From assembly GCA_002716085.1 (NCBI GenBank), contig PAYZ01000025.1, positions 1 to 32,512 on the forward strand: a stretch of 32,512 nucleotides of DNA, written 5' to 3'. Shown here piece by piece: positions 15,548 through 23,819 of this stretch (position 1 is its first letter; every line of letters starts with the position of its first letter). The translations under genes were made by a program, and so were the position numbers. The notes under the pieces were generated by a model. The model did no database searches and was not told where the DNA came from. It saw only the letters and a list, made by a program, of their open reading frames with translations. This stretch comes from Methanobacteriota archaeon. Its GTDB lineage: Archaea > Thermoplasmatota > Poseidoniia > Poseidoniales > Thalassarchaeaceae.

Positions 15548-16174
15548 CTAGAGGCCCTCGGCGACCAAGATCCCTGCGAACATGAACATCAGGACCCCCA
15601 TTGCGCCGTCTATCAGGTGGGCCTTGGCCCTAAGCCTCTGGACCCTGTCCCCAGTTGTCAGTACCGTGGCAACGGTAACGTACCAGGTCCCGTCTATCGC
15701 CATCCCAAGAGCCCCCATCCCTACAAGGGTCTCACGGGACAAATCAGCCTCCAGGAATGGGGCGTAGAGTGCCAGCATCCAAGCTAGAATCTTGGGGTTA
15801 AGTATGGCTATTGAGAATCCCTGGATGAAGCCCAAGGAGTCCTTGTCCACCTCGTGGTGTGATTCTTCCTGGGACCCATATGGGCCTGTGAGGGAGTGCC
15901 TCAAGAAGGTGGTCCCTAGCCAAAGTAGGATCGCCGTCCCGCCCCATCTGAGGATGATCTCTACGTTTTCGTTCGCCTCTAGTGCTTTGGCTATTCCGAA
16001 TGCGGCCACGAATGCGTAGAGCCCGAAACCGATCCCATGGCCAATTCCAGTGGCAACTCCCTGGCTCCTCCCCCCGGAGACCGTGTTCCTGAGGACAACG
16101 GCGAGTGAGGGCCCTGGGCTCATGGCCCCGAGCATGAAAACGGTGGCCAGAGCTACCCAAGCTCCGGGCTCCAT
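15548..16174 (-). CDS. LysE/RhtB-family amino-acid exporter
   Basis: This six-helix inner-membrane exporter family moves amino acids or similar small molecules out of the cell. The N-terminus reads GAMSPGPSLAVVLRNTVSGGRSQGVATGIGHG in the standard LysE/RhtB position (split as MSPGPSLAVV and GxxxGxGHGxG). A central RWGGTAILLWLGTTFLR block and the NPKILAWMLALYAPF segment also match the family. The 208 residues are normal length. A charged cytosolic loop (QEESHHEVDKDS) lies in the middle. It follows the acyl-CoA synthetase gene by 23 bases on the same strand. The transported substrate cannot be read from the sequence. Confidence 0.88.
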   Translation of the reverse strand: MEPGAWVALATVFMLGAMSPGPSLAVVLRNTVSGGRSQGVATGIGHGIGFGLYAFVAAFGIAKALEANENVEIILRWGGTAILLWLGTTFLRHSLTGPYGSQEESHHEVDKDSLGFIQGFSIAILNPKILAWMLALYAPFLEADLSRETLVGMGALGMAIDGTWYVTVATVLTTGDRVQRLRAKAHLIDGAMGVLMFMFAGILVAEGL

Positions 16175-16197
16175 GATACCACCTAGGGCTATGCGTC

Positions 16198-17979
16198 CTA
16201 GTACATCGCCTCGATCTCTGCAGACCAGTTCTCCCTGATCTGCTTCCGCCTAATCTTGAGGGTCGGAGTGAGTTCGCCGTGGTCTACGCTGAGGTCCCTT
16301 GGAAGGATGGTGAATTTCTTCAGCTGCTCGGGGTTAGAGAACTTCCCGTTGAGCTTGTCGACTTGCTCCTGAACCTCTGCGAAGATCTCCTGACTTCCCG
16401 TGTAGTCCGATAGTTCGTGGCCGAGCTCCTTGAGAGCCGCTAGTTGCTCGGCTGGATCCTTTGGGACCTTGGCGCCATCCATCCCGTGCTTGTCCCTCAG
16501 TATTGCACCCACATCCAGAGTGAAAAGAGCACTACAGTACTTCCTGTTGTCCCCTATCAGCATGCACTGCGAGATGATGGGTATGGACTTCATAGTCTCC
16601 TCGATGACAAGGGGTGCGATGTTCTTGCCTGCGGAGCTGACATAGATCTCCTTTAGCCGGCCAGTAACAAAGACGAAGCCGTCCGAGTCAATCTTCCCGA
16701 GGTCTCCAGACTTGAGCCAGCCGTCCTCGGTCATGGTCTCTGCGGTTGCCTCAGGATTCTTGTAATAGCCAGCCATAATGTGCCTCCCTCTGAACTGGAT
16801 CTCTCCGTTCCCGCCATCGTCAGGATCAGCGATCCTTAGCTCCGTGCCTGAGAGGGGCTTTCCAACGGAGCCGATCTTGTTTGCCCCGGAATGCCCAAGC
16901 GTGGCACCAGCGGAGGTCTCTGTCATTCCGTATCCCTCGTACAGGGGGACACCCAGTTTGTGGAATAGGGTCAGAATATCGGGATTAATTGGTGCTGCCC
17001 CGGTGATTGCGAACCTCAAATTGGTGAAGCCTATCTTTGCCTTGGCCTTCTTCTTGATGATGCCGCCAAGTACGGGTAAGCTCAACAACCATGTTGGTGG
17101 CAAGCCGGCAACTAGGTTACTGTACACCTTCTCATAAATCCGAGGAACCCCAATGAATAGGTGCGGGTTTACCTCCTTGCAGTAATCTATTGAGTGTAGG
17201 GGGTTGTCTACAACCCTCATATGGATGGCATCACGAATCCATATGTGGTTATCCGCTAGCTGTCCAAAGACGTGAGCACAGGGAAGCCACGAGACATACC
17301 CTTCTCCTTGATTGAAGTTGACGATCTTGTGGACCTCAGCTATTTCGAAATCCATGTTGTCATGCGTCAGGACTACTCCCTTGGGATTCCCAGTAGTGCC
17401 AGAAGTGTAGATTAGCGAAGCCACATCATCGGATTTGACGGAAGCAATCCTTTCCATGACATCAGAGTCATCGACTTCTGCGCCCGAAGCTATGAAGTCG
17501 GACCAAGAAGTGGCCTTGGGGTGGTCCATTTCGACCCCTTCCATCACTACGGCAATCTCTACTTTGTCTAGCCCATCAAGAACCGCAGATAGCCTGTTTG
17601 AGCACATCTTCTCAGGATCCCCTGAGTCCATTGGGTTGTGCCCTACGAAAACTATCTTTGAGTCGGAGTTCCCAACGACCCAATCAACCTCCTCGGGGGA
17701 GCATGTGTGATAGACCCCTACCGCTGCCCCTCCTGCCATGTTCGCTGCGCAGTATGCATAGTACCATTCCTTCCTGTTGTAGGAGTATATGCTTAGATTG
17801 TCTCCATTTTGGAATCCGTTGGCGATCAATGATTTGGCCACATCCATAGTCATGTCCTTGGCCTGGGACCACGTGGTAGTGTCCCACTGGCCGTCTCCAT
17901 CCTTGGAGGAAATTGCGGGTTCATTGGGGAATTTTTCCGCGTTGTCAAGCAGGTATTCTGGCGTAATCTTGGCTGTCAT
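16198..17979 (-). CDS. AMP-forming long-chain-type acyl-CoA synthetase
   Basis: This ANL-superfamily ligase activates a carboxylic acid to the acyl-AMP and then the CoA thioester. The P-loop LIYTSGTTGNPKGVVLTH is at about 190-207, the YGMTETSAG motif in the middle, and the SGDLGKIDSDGFVFVTGR hinge region plus a late Lys-containing segment close the fold. Length (593) and the extended C-terminal domain with KFTILPRDLS match the FadD15-like long-chain or bacterial 'AMP-dependent synthetase and ligase' branch. The ATG is at 17979. It could feed fatty or branched acids into CoA metabolism, but the chain length is unknown. It lies 64 bases downstream of SMUG1 on the same strand, and an inverted repeat fills that gap. 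Confidence 0.9.
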   Translation of the reverse strand: MTAKITPEYLLDNAEKFPNEPAISSKDGDGQWDTTTWSQAKDMTMDVAKSLIANGFQNGDNLSIYSYNRKEWYYAYCAANMAGGAAVGVYHTCSPEEVDWVVGNSDSKIVFVGHNPMDSGDPEKMCSNRLSAVLDGLDKVEIAVVMEGVEMDHPKATSWSDFIASGAEVDDSDVMERIASVKSDDVASLIYTSGTTGNPKGVVLTHDNMDFEIAEVHKIVNFNQGEGYVSWLPCAHVFGQLADNHIWIRDAIHMRVVDNPLHSIDYCKEVNPHLFIGVPRIYEKVYSNLVAGLPPTWLLSLPVLGGIIKKKAKAKIGFTNLRFAITGAAPINPDILTLFHKLGVPLYEGYGMTETSAGATLGHSGANKIGSVGKPLSGTELRIADPDDGGNGEIQFRGRHIMAGYYKNPEATAETMTEDGWLKSGDLGKIDSDGFVFVTGRLKEIYVSSAGKNIAPLVIEETMKSIPIISQCMLIGDNRKYCSALFTLDVGAILRDKHGMDGAKVPKDPAEQLAALKELGHELSDYTGSQEIFAEVQEQVDKLNGKFSNPEQLKKFTILPRDLSVDHGELTPTLKIRRKQIRENWSAEIEAMY

Positions 17980-18009
17980 GAGCTTGACAATGGTCTTGGA
18001 AACTTAACT

Positions 18010-18042
18010 GTTGTCTAGTAAATTTGGTGTTGAAAAGACAAC
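18010..18042 (-). promoter_or_regulatory. Inverted repeat around a TATA-like stretch before the acyl-CoA synthetase gene
   Basis: GTTGTCT (18010-18016) and AGACAAC (18036-18042) are perfect 7-base reverse complements separated by 19 bases. The spacer contains the A/T-rich AGTAAATTT (18017-18025), which on the minus strand lies 38-46 bases before the ATG at 17979, suitable for a TATA box with a leader of about 15-20 bases. The repeat starts 1 base after the SMUG1 stop, so it could instead form a 3' hairpin of that transcript. I cannot choose between operator and terminator. Confidence 0.35.
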
Positions 18043-18043
18043 C

Positions 18044-18775
18044 TCAAGGGAGGATAGAGGTGATGTTCTCCCTCCAGTCTGCACCGCCGTTCCTGTTTGC
18101 AAGTGGAGATGCCGGGGAAGGGTGCCAGCAGGAAAGAATGGCCACCTCGGTCCCCTCCAGAGCGATTTTTGCCCTGGCCTCGGCATATTTGCCTACTCCT
18201 ATGACCTTCTCCACGCCCATTAGCGATACCGCTTCTCGCAGATGCAGATCACACCTCTCCAGGAGTCGGAGAACGGAAGGTCCTCTGATGTTATTCGGGG
18301 TCACGTTTGTGCCTCTGGGCCCTGAGAAAATCATCAGAGGGCAGTGGTTGATCAGGAATACATTCTTGAAAATCTGCTCGGCGTCACCGTACCTCTGTTC
18401 TAGTACTCCCCAGAGCCTTGTTCCAGATACTTCCTCCTTCGGATGTTCGAGACCGTTAATTGGTCTTTTCGGGTGTTCCCTCCTAGGGACCCCAACCTCG
18501 ATACCCGAAATTCCGAGAAGGTCCCGAACTACTGATGTCGCAGCGAACGGGATCCCCATCTGCCCCATTCCATGAGGCCCTGGATTCATCCCAAGAAGGA
18601 TGGTCTTCGCTCCACCGCTACCTGCAAGATTGATGTAATGCTCGTGAATGTCCCAAGCGTAAATTAGTGGGTTGTATATGCAATCTGCAGACTCCTCTGA
18701 CTCGATTCTCATGGCCAGTTCTTCTGCATCGTCCCTCAACGAAGCTGCGAGCTTGACTAGTCCCTCTGCTGTCAT
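18044..18775 (-). CDS. SMUG1-type uracil-DNA glycosylase
   Basis: This base-excision repair enzyme removes uracil, and in SMUG1 also 5-hydroxymethyluracil, from DNA. Motif 1 GMNPGPHGMGQMGIPFA (residues 62-78) has the catalytic Asn of SMUG1, NHCPLMIFSGPRG lies in the middle, and motif 2 HPSPASP (218-224) carries the catalytic His. The 243-residue length is close to vertebrate SMUG1 (about 270). The true start is ATG 18775; the frame stays open upstream to 19258, but that stretch lies in another frame of the YbaK-type gene and reads as Arg/Cys/Gly-rich nonsense. The editing-protein gene ends 5 bases upstream, so the two probably form an operon. SMUG1 is best known from animals and scattered bacteria, so an archaeal copy is unusual. 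Confidence 0.9.
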   Translation of the reverse strand: MTAEGLVKLAASLRDDAEELAMRIESEESADCIYNPLIYAWDIHEHYINLAGSGGAKTILLGMNPGPHGMGQMGIPFAATSVVRDLLGISGIEVGVPRREHPKRPINGLEHPKEEVSGTRLWGVLEQRYGDAEQIFKNVFLINHCPLMIFSGPRGTNVTPNNIRGPSVLRLLERCDLHLREAVSLMGVEKVIGVGKYAEARAKIALEGTEVAILSCWHPSPASPLANRNGGADWRENITSILP

Positions 18776-18780
18776 TTTAT

Positions 18781-19245
18781 CTACTGCTTTACATCTACTA
18801 CCGAAGCTCCAGAAACATCCCTTAGCTCCTCTGGAGTGATTGGAAACACGGTATCCGGAGTGCCTCCAGCCCCCCAGACTATCTCGAATTGCATGAGGTC
18901 CTCGTCCATCAGCACAGTGACGGGCATTGTGTGTCCGAAAGGGGGGACCCCGCCTACCTTGTACCCGGTAGATGCTTCTACGTAATCCGGAGTGGCCATG
19001 CCTGGTTTGTATCCGATAATTCTCTTCAGCTTCCTCTTCCTGTCTACCCTGTTCGATCCTGAAGTGATTACCACCACAGCACCCTCCTGGCCCTCGAAGA
19101 CGATTGACTTCGCTATGTGCGAAACCTCGCAACCTAGCTGTTCTGCGGCATCCTGGGAAGTTCTCGTACCATCTTTGTATTTTCTGGCTGATGGTGTGAA
19201 ACCGATCTTCTGACACTCCTGCAGCCATAGGGAGTGGCCATCCAT
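18781..19245 (-). CDS. YbaK/ProX-type aminoacyl-tRNA editing (deacylase) protein
   Basis: This single-domain trans-editing protein is related to the INS domain of bacterial prolyl-tRNA synthetase; relatives hydrolyse mischarged tRNAs such as Cys- or Ala-tRNA(Pro). The sequence has the early AKSIVF strand with the conserved Lys, the KRKLKRIIG segment, the GYKVGGVPPFGH signature (VGGxxPxG) and a late GGTPDTVFPITPEEL block with the GG...D pattern of the family. ATG 19245 gives 154 residues, the normal size. The frame continues to TTG 19293, but the additional 16 residues look like noise and enter the promoter of the divergent gene. Which tRNA or amino acid it edits cannot be said. Confidence 0.88.
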   Translation of the reverse strand: MDGHSLWLQECQKIGFTPSARKYKDGTRTSQDAAEQLGCEVSHIAKSIVFEGQEGAVVVITSGSNRVDRKRKLKRIIGYKPGMATPDYVEASTGYKVGGVPPFGHTMPVTVLMDEDLMQFEIVWGAGGTPDTVFPITPEELRDVSGASVVDVKQ

Positions 19246-19316
19246 GGCATGGCCACACTGGCGATTTGACTTATGGGTTGGGGAGCCATTCAATACGGGT
19301 ACTCTTTGGGAGCATC

Positions 19317-20057
19317 ATGAGCAACCTACTGCAAAAAAAGACTGTAGAGAGGACTTTGTCTTCGGCAGCAGCTTTCCTAGCTGTGACTCCGATTCTGACC
19401 TACGTGCTATGGCTTTCGGATGGCTGCGACCCCTACTTGCCGTTCATATCGGACATGGACCTCCCCGCGAGATCGGGAGCATCATTTACGGTTGGTTATG
19501 CAATAAGCGGAGTTCTATTGGCCTGTTCTAGCCTGCAATTTGGTATTCTCAGGGAGAGGTGGCTGATTAGAAATGGGGTCGAACGCAGTTGGGTCGTCCT
19601 GAATCGTTTCTCCTTCATATCTTCTATTCTGTCTGGGATTAGCTTGTTCTGGATCTCCTTCACGCCTTGGGACGAACATCTAGTACTGCATATTGCTCAG
19701 GCGAATGTCATCTTCATCGGCAGCGTAGCTTGGGCCGTCTGCGTAAGTTTCGTAACTTCCAGAATGGCGGATGCTGACTCATCATTTTCCGGATTGGTTA
19801 GGCAGAGATTTGCCTTGGCAGCGGTCGGTCTAATCGGCCTTCTGGGAATGGGCGAGAGGTTCGTGAGGTTCTCCGGGATTTCGATGGACATGTATGCTCT
19901 AGAGGAACGGTTGACGATGCTCGAGCAGGACTGTGTGAGCCTAAATGAAGCATTGCTCAGTCAAGCTGCCTTTTTCGAGTGGTTGCTAGCTGCCTCAATG
20001 GTTCTAATGGTTGCAAGCCTAGTCCCAGAGGTTAGTAAAATAGCAGAACAAGAATGA
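19317..20057 (+). CDS. Six-helix membrane protein, DRAM/Frag1-like
   Basis: The 246 residues from ATG 19317 include about six hydrophobic segments. The stretch LPFISDMDLPARSGASF after the first helix matches the PxISDxxxxPP...F lumenal loop of Frag1/DRAM/Sfk1 proteins. A later WDEHLVLHIAQANVIF resembles the H..GA...F helix of the same family. Eukaryotic members act in GPI-anchor remodelling or autophagy; archaeal ones have no known role. A loop of about 30 residues with two Cys (one near CDPY, one near EQDCVSLNE) may form a disulphide outside the cell. The open frame extends back to 19266 (TTG), but the internal ATG is the better start. Family call is moderate. Confidence 0.6.
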   Translation: MSNLLQKKTVERTLSSAAAFLAVTPILTYVLWLSDGCDPYLPFISDMDLPARSGASFTVGYAISGVLLACSSLQFGILRERWLIRNGVERSWVVLNRFSFISSILSGISLFWISFTPWDEHLVLHIAQANVIFIGSVAWAVCVSFVTSRMADADSSFSGLVRQRFALAAVGLIGLLGMGERFVRFSGISMDMYALEERLTMLEQDCVSLNEALLSQAAFFEWLLAASMVLMVASLVPEVSKIAEQE

Positions 20058-20114
20058 ATCGTTGAAGACGGCGGCCTGTGTAACGTTCATGGCTAGCCAT
20101 ATTTGCCCAAGACC

Positions 20115-21497
20115 ATGCAATGGCCTTTCGGACCTTATGAGACGGTCATGGCGGCCATACTTCTTGCCACAGTGCCACTCCAGAGATTCCTAACAAGGGA
20201 TGAGCCTGGGATGAGGGTGCAGTTCGGTGATCTGGTTCAAGAGATAAGGGATAAGGGATACAAGTGGCACATTTCGATTTACGTTGTGATGTATGCCTTC
20301 AAGGCCTTCATTGATCAGCACAATGAAGCAATAAAACCCAGAGTTGGCGGTTTCACCCATTACGTTCAGGGGCTAGAGGGCGATGCTACTCTTTGGGTGC
20401 AAGAGACATTTCGAAATGATTTGCTTACTGATTTGCTATCCTTCCACTATCTTTTCGTCTATTTGTTCCTAATCTGGTTCAGCCCCATGTACTACATACT
20501 GAGCAAGGACGAGGCGATGGCCGATAAAGCGGTCCTGAACTACTTCGTAATCTATGTCTTAGCAGTTCCCTTGTACTTGTTCTTCAATGTTGAAGTGACT
20601 TCCACATACATTCCTGGGATGGACGCACTAATGTACCATGAGTCTTGGTATCTATTCTTCTTCACTGAAGTTGATCCGTTGGACAACGGATATCCCAGCC
20701 TCCATGTTGGAATCCCGATAAGCATGCTGATTATCAATAGGCTTCATGTTCGTCAGGATGGTATCGAGATTAGTGAGTGGAGACATAGAGAGTTCGATCT
20801 ATTCTTAGCAGTAAACGTGCCGATCTATTTTTTCAGTATCCAGTACCTAGGGATACACTGGATCTCTGACATAATTCCAGGATTTTTCCTTGCGATTGTC
20901 TGCGCTTTGTTCACGCACAGAATACAACCCAAGTTGAGGGCTATTAGAGAAGAGGGGTGGGCTTCAATCGTTCCCAAGAGAGCTGCATTCTCGGCATCGG
21001 TATTCTCACTTGTAGGGGCTTTGGCCCTATTGCTTGTTGTCGTAGATGGCCCGGGTACTGATGAAGACGCGGCGACGATGAGGCTCGGGCCGGGTGACGT
21101 CAACCTCGACGTTGTAGAGGTCCACAGTCTGTGGCATCCTGCTGAGATTGAAGTGAGGAACGTAGGGGATGAGTCATTGGAGGTGATAGTAGTACACAGA
21201 GACCTAGTGGAGGATCATGCAATAGGCGGAAAGATAGTCTGGTCTGGATTGTCTGGGCAGGAAATCTACTCGATAGGACCAGGTGGCAAGATTATGGAAG
21301 AAGTCTATACTCCGACCGTTTCAGATGGTCACTACGTCCTAGTCAGTCACCAGGGGGATTCCGGCGAGGGAGAAGCAAGGGTCACCATAAAATACGTCGA
21401 TGAGGATCTGTTGTGGTCTGCAGTCCTGTGTTCTATGCCCTGCTTCGGGATTGTAGGTTGGTTAATGAGCGAATATATCCCTCATAGGACGAAATGA
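20115..21497 (+). CDS. PAP2/AUR1-like membrane phosphotransferase with C-terminal exterior domain
   Basis: The N-terminal 310 residues are polytopic and contain the two clearest PAP2-superfamily motifs: GYPSLHVG (PSLH at 194-197) and IQYLGIHWISDIIPG with His 248 and Asp 252. The classical KxxxxxxRP motif is not evident, as in the PAP2_3 / inositolphosphorylceramide-synthase-like group, so a head-group transferase or lipid phosphatase is likely. A membrane helix (about 295-312) leads to a beta-rich domain of about 115 residues with acidic, Asp/Glu/Val-rich sequence (copper-oxidase- or Ig-like in pattern only). A final helix ends with SEYIPHRTK. TTG 20103 gives four more residues and is an alternative start. 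The gene's 3' end overlaps the next, convergent gene by 16 bases. Confidence 0.72.
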   Translation: MQWPFGPYETVMAAILLATVPLQRFLTRDEPGMRVQFGDLVQEIRDKGYKWHISIYVVMYAFKAFIDQHNEAIKPRVGGFTHYVQGLEGDATLWVQETFRNDLLTDLLSFHYLFVYLFLIWFSPMYYILSKDEAMADKAVLNYFVIYVLAVPLYLFFNVEVTSTYIPGMDALMYHESWYLFFFTEVDPLDNGYPSLHVGIPISMLIINRLHVRQDGIEISEWRHREFDLFLAVNVPIYFFSIQYLGIHWISDIIPGFFLAIVCALFTHRIQPKLRAIREEGWASIVPKRAAFSASVFSLVGALALLLVVVDGPGTDEDAATMRLGPGDVNLDVVEVHSLWHPAEIEVRNVGDESLEVIVVHRDLVEDHAIGGKIVWSGLSGQEIYSIGPGGKIMEEVYTPTVSDGHYVLVSHQGDSGEGEARVTIKYVDEDLLWSAVLCSMPCFGIVGWLMSEYIPHRTK

Positions 21498-21895
21498 GCG
21501 AAAAGCCCCCCAATGTAGAGTCCTGAAACGGCTCCAAGGCCTATCCAAGTACCTATCCTGAATGGGGGGTAGTTCTTCCTCCAAACGCGCATGGACTCCA
21601 ATAGCCAATAAAGCACCACTACTACGAACCAGACGAAGAATGCCAACTGTGGAAGGAAGGCCAGTAGCATGCCCACTATGGTGCCGATAACCACCTCATA
21701 GTTGCCCTTCACTGGCTGGGGGGCAAGAAAGAGGATGAACAATGTGATTCCGGTCGCTAGGATCACGAAAGGGGTAGTCAGTTCCCAATCAAGGAGCCTG
21801 GGGGCCCCCTCGATTAGGTGAGGGATGCAGGCCGCTACGAAACCCGCAATGCTGGGAACAGCGACTGGCCACAGCGGCGGGTCCTCCCACTTCAT
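21482..21895 (-). CDS. Small four-helix membrane protein of unknown function
   Basis: From ATG 21895 the protein has 137 residues and about four hydrophobic helices, with charged KGNYE and RVWRKNYPPFR loops. The frame remains open to 21979, but those 28 residues overlap the start region of the divergent dioxygenase gene and look non-coding. I recognise no family. Its 3' end overlaps the PAP2-like gene by 16 bases on the opposite strand, so each would make antisense RNA over the other's end. Membrane location is clear from composition; nothing more can be supported. Confidence 0.62.
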   Translation of the reverse strand: MKWEDPPLWPVAVPSIAGFVAACIPHLIEGAPRLLDWELTTPFVILATGITLFILFLAPQPVKGNYEVVIGTIVGMLLAFLPQLAFFVWFVVVVLYWLLESMRVWRKNYPPFRIGTWIGLGAVSGLYIGGLFAHFVL

Positions 21896-21977
21896 GGATA
21901 CGCGTATGCGATTAGGCCAATGAAGGCTGCGAGTTGGGCCGGAAGGTTTTCTTTGGATTTCAGGACCTCGGGTAATC

Positions 21978-22883
21978 ATGACGAAGGGGGAGGTGGTGCT
22001 AGGGTGCCTCGCACCGCACCCCCCTCATGTCGTCTATGCGGAGAACCCAGAGCAGAATGAGCCATTCTCGGAAGGTGGTTGGGAGGCCCTTAGATGGGGT
22101 TACAACATGCTGGCTAGGAAGATGAAGGAAATCGAATATGATAGCATTGTCGTCCTTACCCCCCACTGGCAGACTTACATCGGAAACCACTTCCTAGGCC
22201 TAGAGAGATTTCAGAACATAAGCGTGGACCCGATTTTCCCCAACCTTTTCAGGTTTCATCACGACATTACAGTCGACGTGGAGCTTTCGGAGTCAATGCA
22301 GCGCTCAGCGGAAGAAGCCGGCATTGTCTCGATGATGATGAGGAATCCCGACTTCAGGGTAGACTATGGGACAATAGTAAGCTGCCACATGCTGAATCCT
22401 GATTGGGACAAGCCTATCGTTACGATTAGCAGCAACCGCTCGACGCACTACTACTCTGACGAGGTGATGAATGAGCAGGCATCCGCGCTCGGAAAGGCCG
22501 TGGGCAAGGCAATAGAGGGAAGTGGGAAGAAAGTTGTCTTAGTTGCCAGCCATTCCCTCTCTCACAGGCATTTCGTCACCGAGGCACCCCTGCCCGAGGA
22601 CATGAGCAGGGAGCACATATACAATCACAGCCAATATGTCTGGGACATGAAGGTCATAGAAATGATGAGGGAGGGCAAAATGGAGGAAGTGATAGGCATC
22701 TTGCCCGAGATGATCGAACAGACGATGGCCGAGGCAGAGGGGGGTGGACTGACATGGATGATGGCTGCAATGGGCATGCCAGACTACCCGGCAGAGATCT
22801 ATGGTTATCAGTCAGTAATCGGTACAGGAAACGTGATTGCTGCTTGGGATCCCGACTCAACGACAAGGGCAATTGTACTGTGA
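21978..22883 (+). CDS. LigB-family extradiol dioxygenase, catalytic subunit (2-aminophenol 1,6-dioxygenase-like)
   Basis: Class III extradiol dioxygenases use Fe(II) held by two His and one Glu to open aromatic rings beside a hydroxyl or amino group. His 14 (LAPHPPH), His 63 (VLTPHW) and Glu 273 (PAEIYGYQSVIGTGN) line up with His13, His62 and Glu251 of the beta subunit of 2-aminophenol 1,6-dioxygenase. ASHSLSHRHF near 194 supplies the usual active-site His. The 301 residues are normal length. The next gene encodes a partner lacking one ligand and the third a RidA protein, the same trio as aminophenol meta-cleavage operons. The substrate is inferred from context; a related 2-aminophenol or hydroxyanthranilate-like compound is possible. 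Confidence 0.83.
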   Translation: MTKGEVVLGCLAPHPPHVVYAENPEQNEPFSEGGWEALRWGYNMLARKMKEIEYDSIVVLTPHWQTYIGNHFLGLERFQNISVDPIFPNLFRFHHDITVDVELSESMQRSAEEAGIVSMMMRNPDFRVDYGTIVSCHMLNPDWDKPIVTISSNRSTHYYSDEVMNEQASALGKAVGKAIEGSGKKVVLVASHSLSHRHFVTEAPLPEDMSREHIYNHSQYVWDMKVIEMMREGKMEEVIGILPEMIEQTMAEAEGGGLTWMMAAMGMPDYPAEIYGYQSVIGTGNVIAAWDPDSTTRAIVL

Positions 22884-22892
22884 TGTGTGAAT

Positions 22893-23819
22893 ATGGGCGA
22901 GGACGCTGACATCAGACTAGGGCTGTACGTCCCACCGCATCCCCACCCGCTACTAGCTCCGGATCAGAATGAAGGGTGGGGCAGGCTTAGGGATGCATTC
23001 GACACCTGCAGAAAGAGGATAGAGGAGAGTGGTGCTGATCTTATCCTGTTATACTCGACGACTTGGCCCAGCATAATAGGGCATCAGATACAAGCCCATC
23101 CGAACCCTGTTTTCACGCACGTTGACGACGACTTCCACTTCCTGGGATCCATGGACTACGAATTCAAGATGGACTCTGAGTTCGCTGAGTCATTCAGAGA
23201 GTCCTGCGAGAAGAGGGGGCTCCATGCGAGGACAGTCTCATACGACGGCTTCCCCATAGACACCGGCTCCGTAGTGGCACTAAAGCTACTAAATCCCGAG
23301 AACAAGATTCCCGCATGCATTGTTTCGAGCAATGTTTACTCCAACAGGGCGGAACAGATAGTCCTAGGTAAGGCTGCTAGGGACTCGATCAGGGACCTAG
23401 GGAGAAAGGTTGCCGTAGTAGTTGTAGCTAGCCTGTCCAACAGGATGTTCACAGAACATATCGAACCTTCAGAGGACAGGATACACTCGGCCAAGGACGA
23501 CGAGTGGAACAGGAAGATACTGGAGTTCTTCGAAGATGGCCGCTTGGAGGACATTAGCCAACTGAGCAGGGACATCCACGGACAGATCAGAGTGAGCAAA
23601 GTCGTTGCGTACAAGCCTGCCTGGTGGATGGCTGCAGCCATGGGGCAGCACAACAACTACGACGGAGAGGTTTTGGCGTACGAGGCGCTTCACGGAGCTG
23701 GTGGCGCGGTCATACAGATCACACCCTCTGGAGGAGGGGTGGGGGACAAGGAGTTCGACGAGGATGACGTGGAATTCTACCAAGGCGATAGGAACGTCCT
23801 GGACCAAGGGGCGATATGA
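22893..23819 (+). CDS. LigB-family dioxygenase partner subunit with incomplete iron site
   Basis: It follows the catalytic subunit by 9 bases (GTG 22887 is an alternative start only 3 bases downstream of the stop). The protein is homologous over its length: YVPPHPHPLLAPDQN, TIL-type strand, SLSNRMFTEH, and AYEALHGAGGAV near the C-terminus. The second iron-binding His of the family (TPHW) is replaced, reading STTW, so a normal 2-His-1-Glu site cannot form. This is what is known of the alpha subunit of 2-aminophenol 1,6-dioxygenase, which is structural or allosteric. The final 35 residues (GGGVGDKEFDEDDVEF) are acidic and probably disordered. Its TGA overlaps the RidA start as ATGA. Confidence 0.8.
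   Translation: MGEDADIRLGLYVPPHPHPLLAPDQNEGWGRLRDAFDTCRKRIEESGADLILLYSTTWPSIIGHQIQAHPNPVFTHVDDDFHFLGSMDYEFKMDSEFAESFRESCEKRGLHARTVSYDGFPIDTGSVVALKLLNPENKIPACIVSSNVYSNRAEQIVLGKAARDSIRDLGRKVAVVVVASLSNRMFTEHIEPSEDRIHSAKDDEWNRKILEFFEDGRLEDISQLSRDIHGQIRVSKVVAYKPAWWMAAAMGQHNNYDGEVLAYEALHGAGGAVIQITPSGGGVGDKEFDEDDVEFYQGDRNVLDQGAI

Noticed and set aside
18776-19258. N-terminal extension of the SMUG1 open frame by about 160 residues
   Set aside because: It lies in another frame of the YbaK-type gene on the same strand, reads as Arg/Cys/Gly/His-rich sequence with no family pattern, and the glycosylase has a natural ATG at 18775.
21896-21979. Extended start of the small membrane protein, up to 21979
   Set aside because: It would overlap the divergent dioxygenase start, adds a non-hydrophobic Arg/Pro-rich lead, and ATG 21895 gives a compact four-helix protein.
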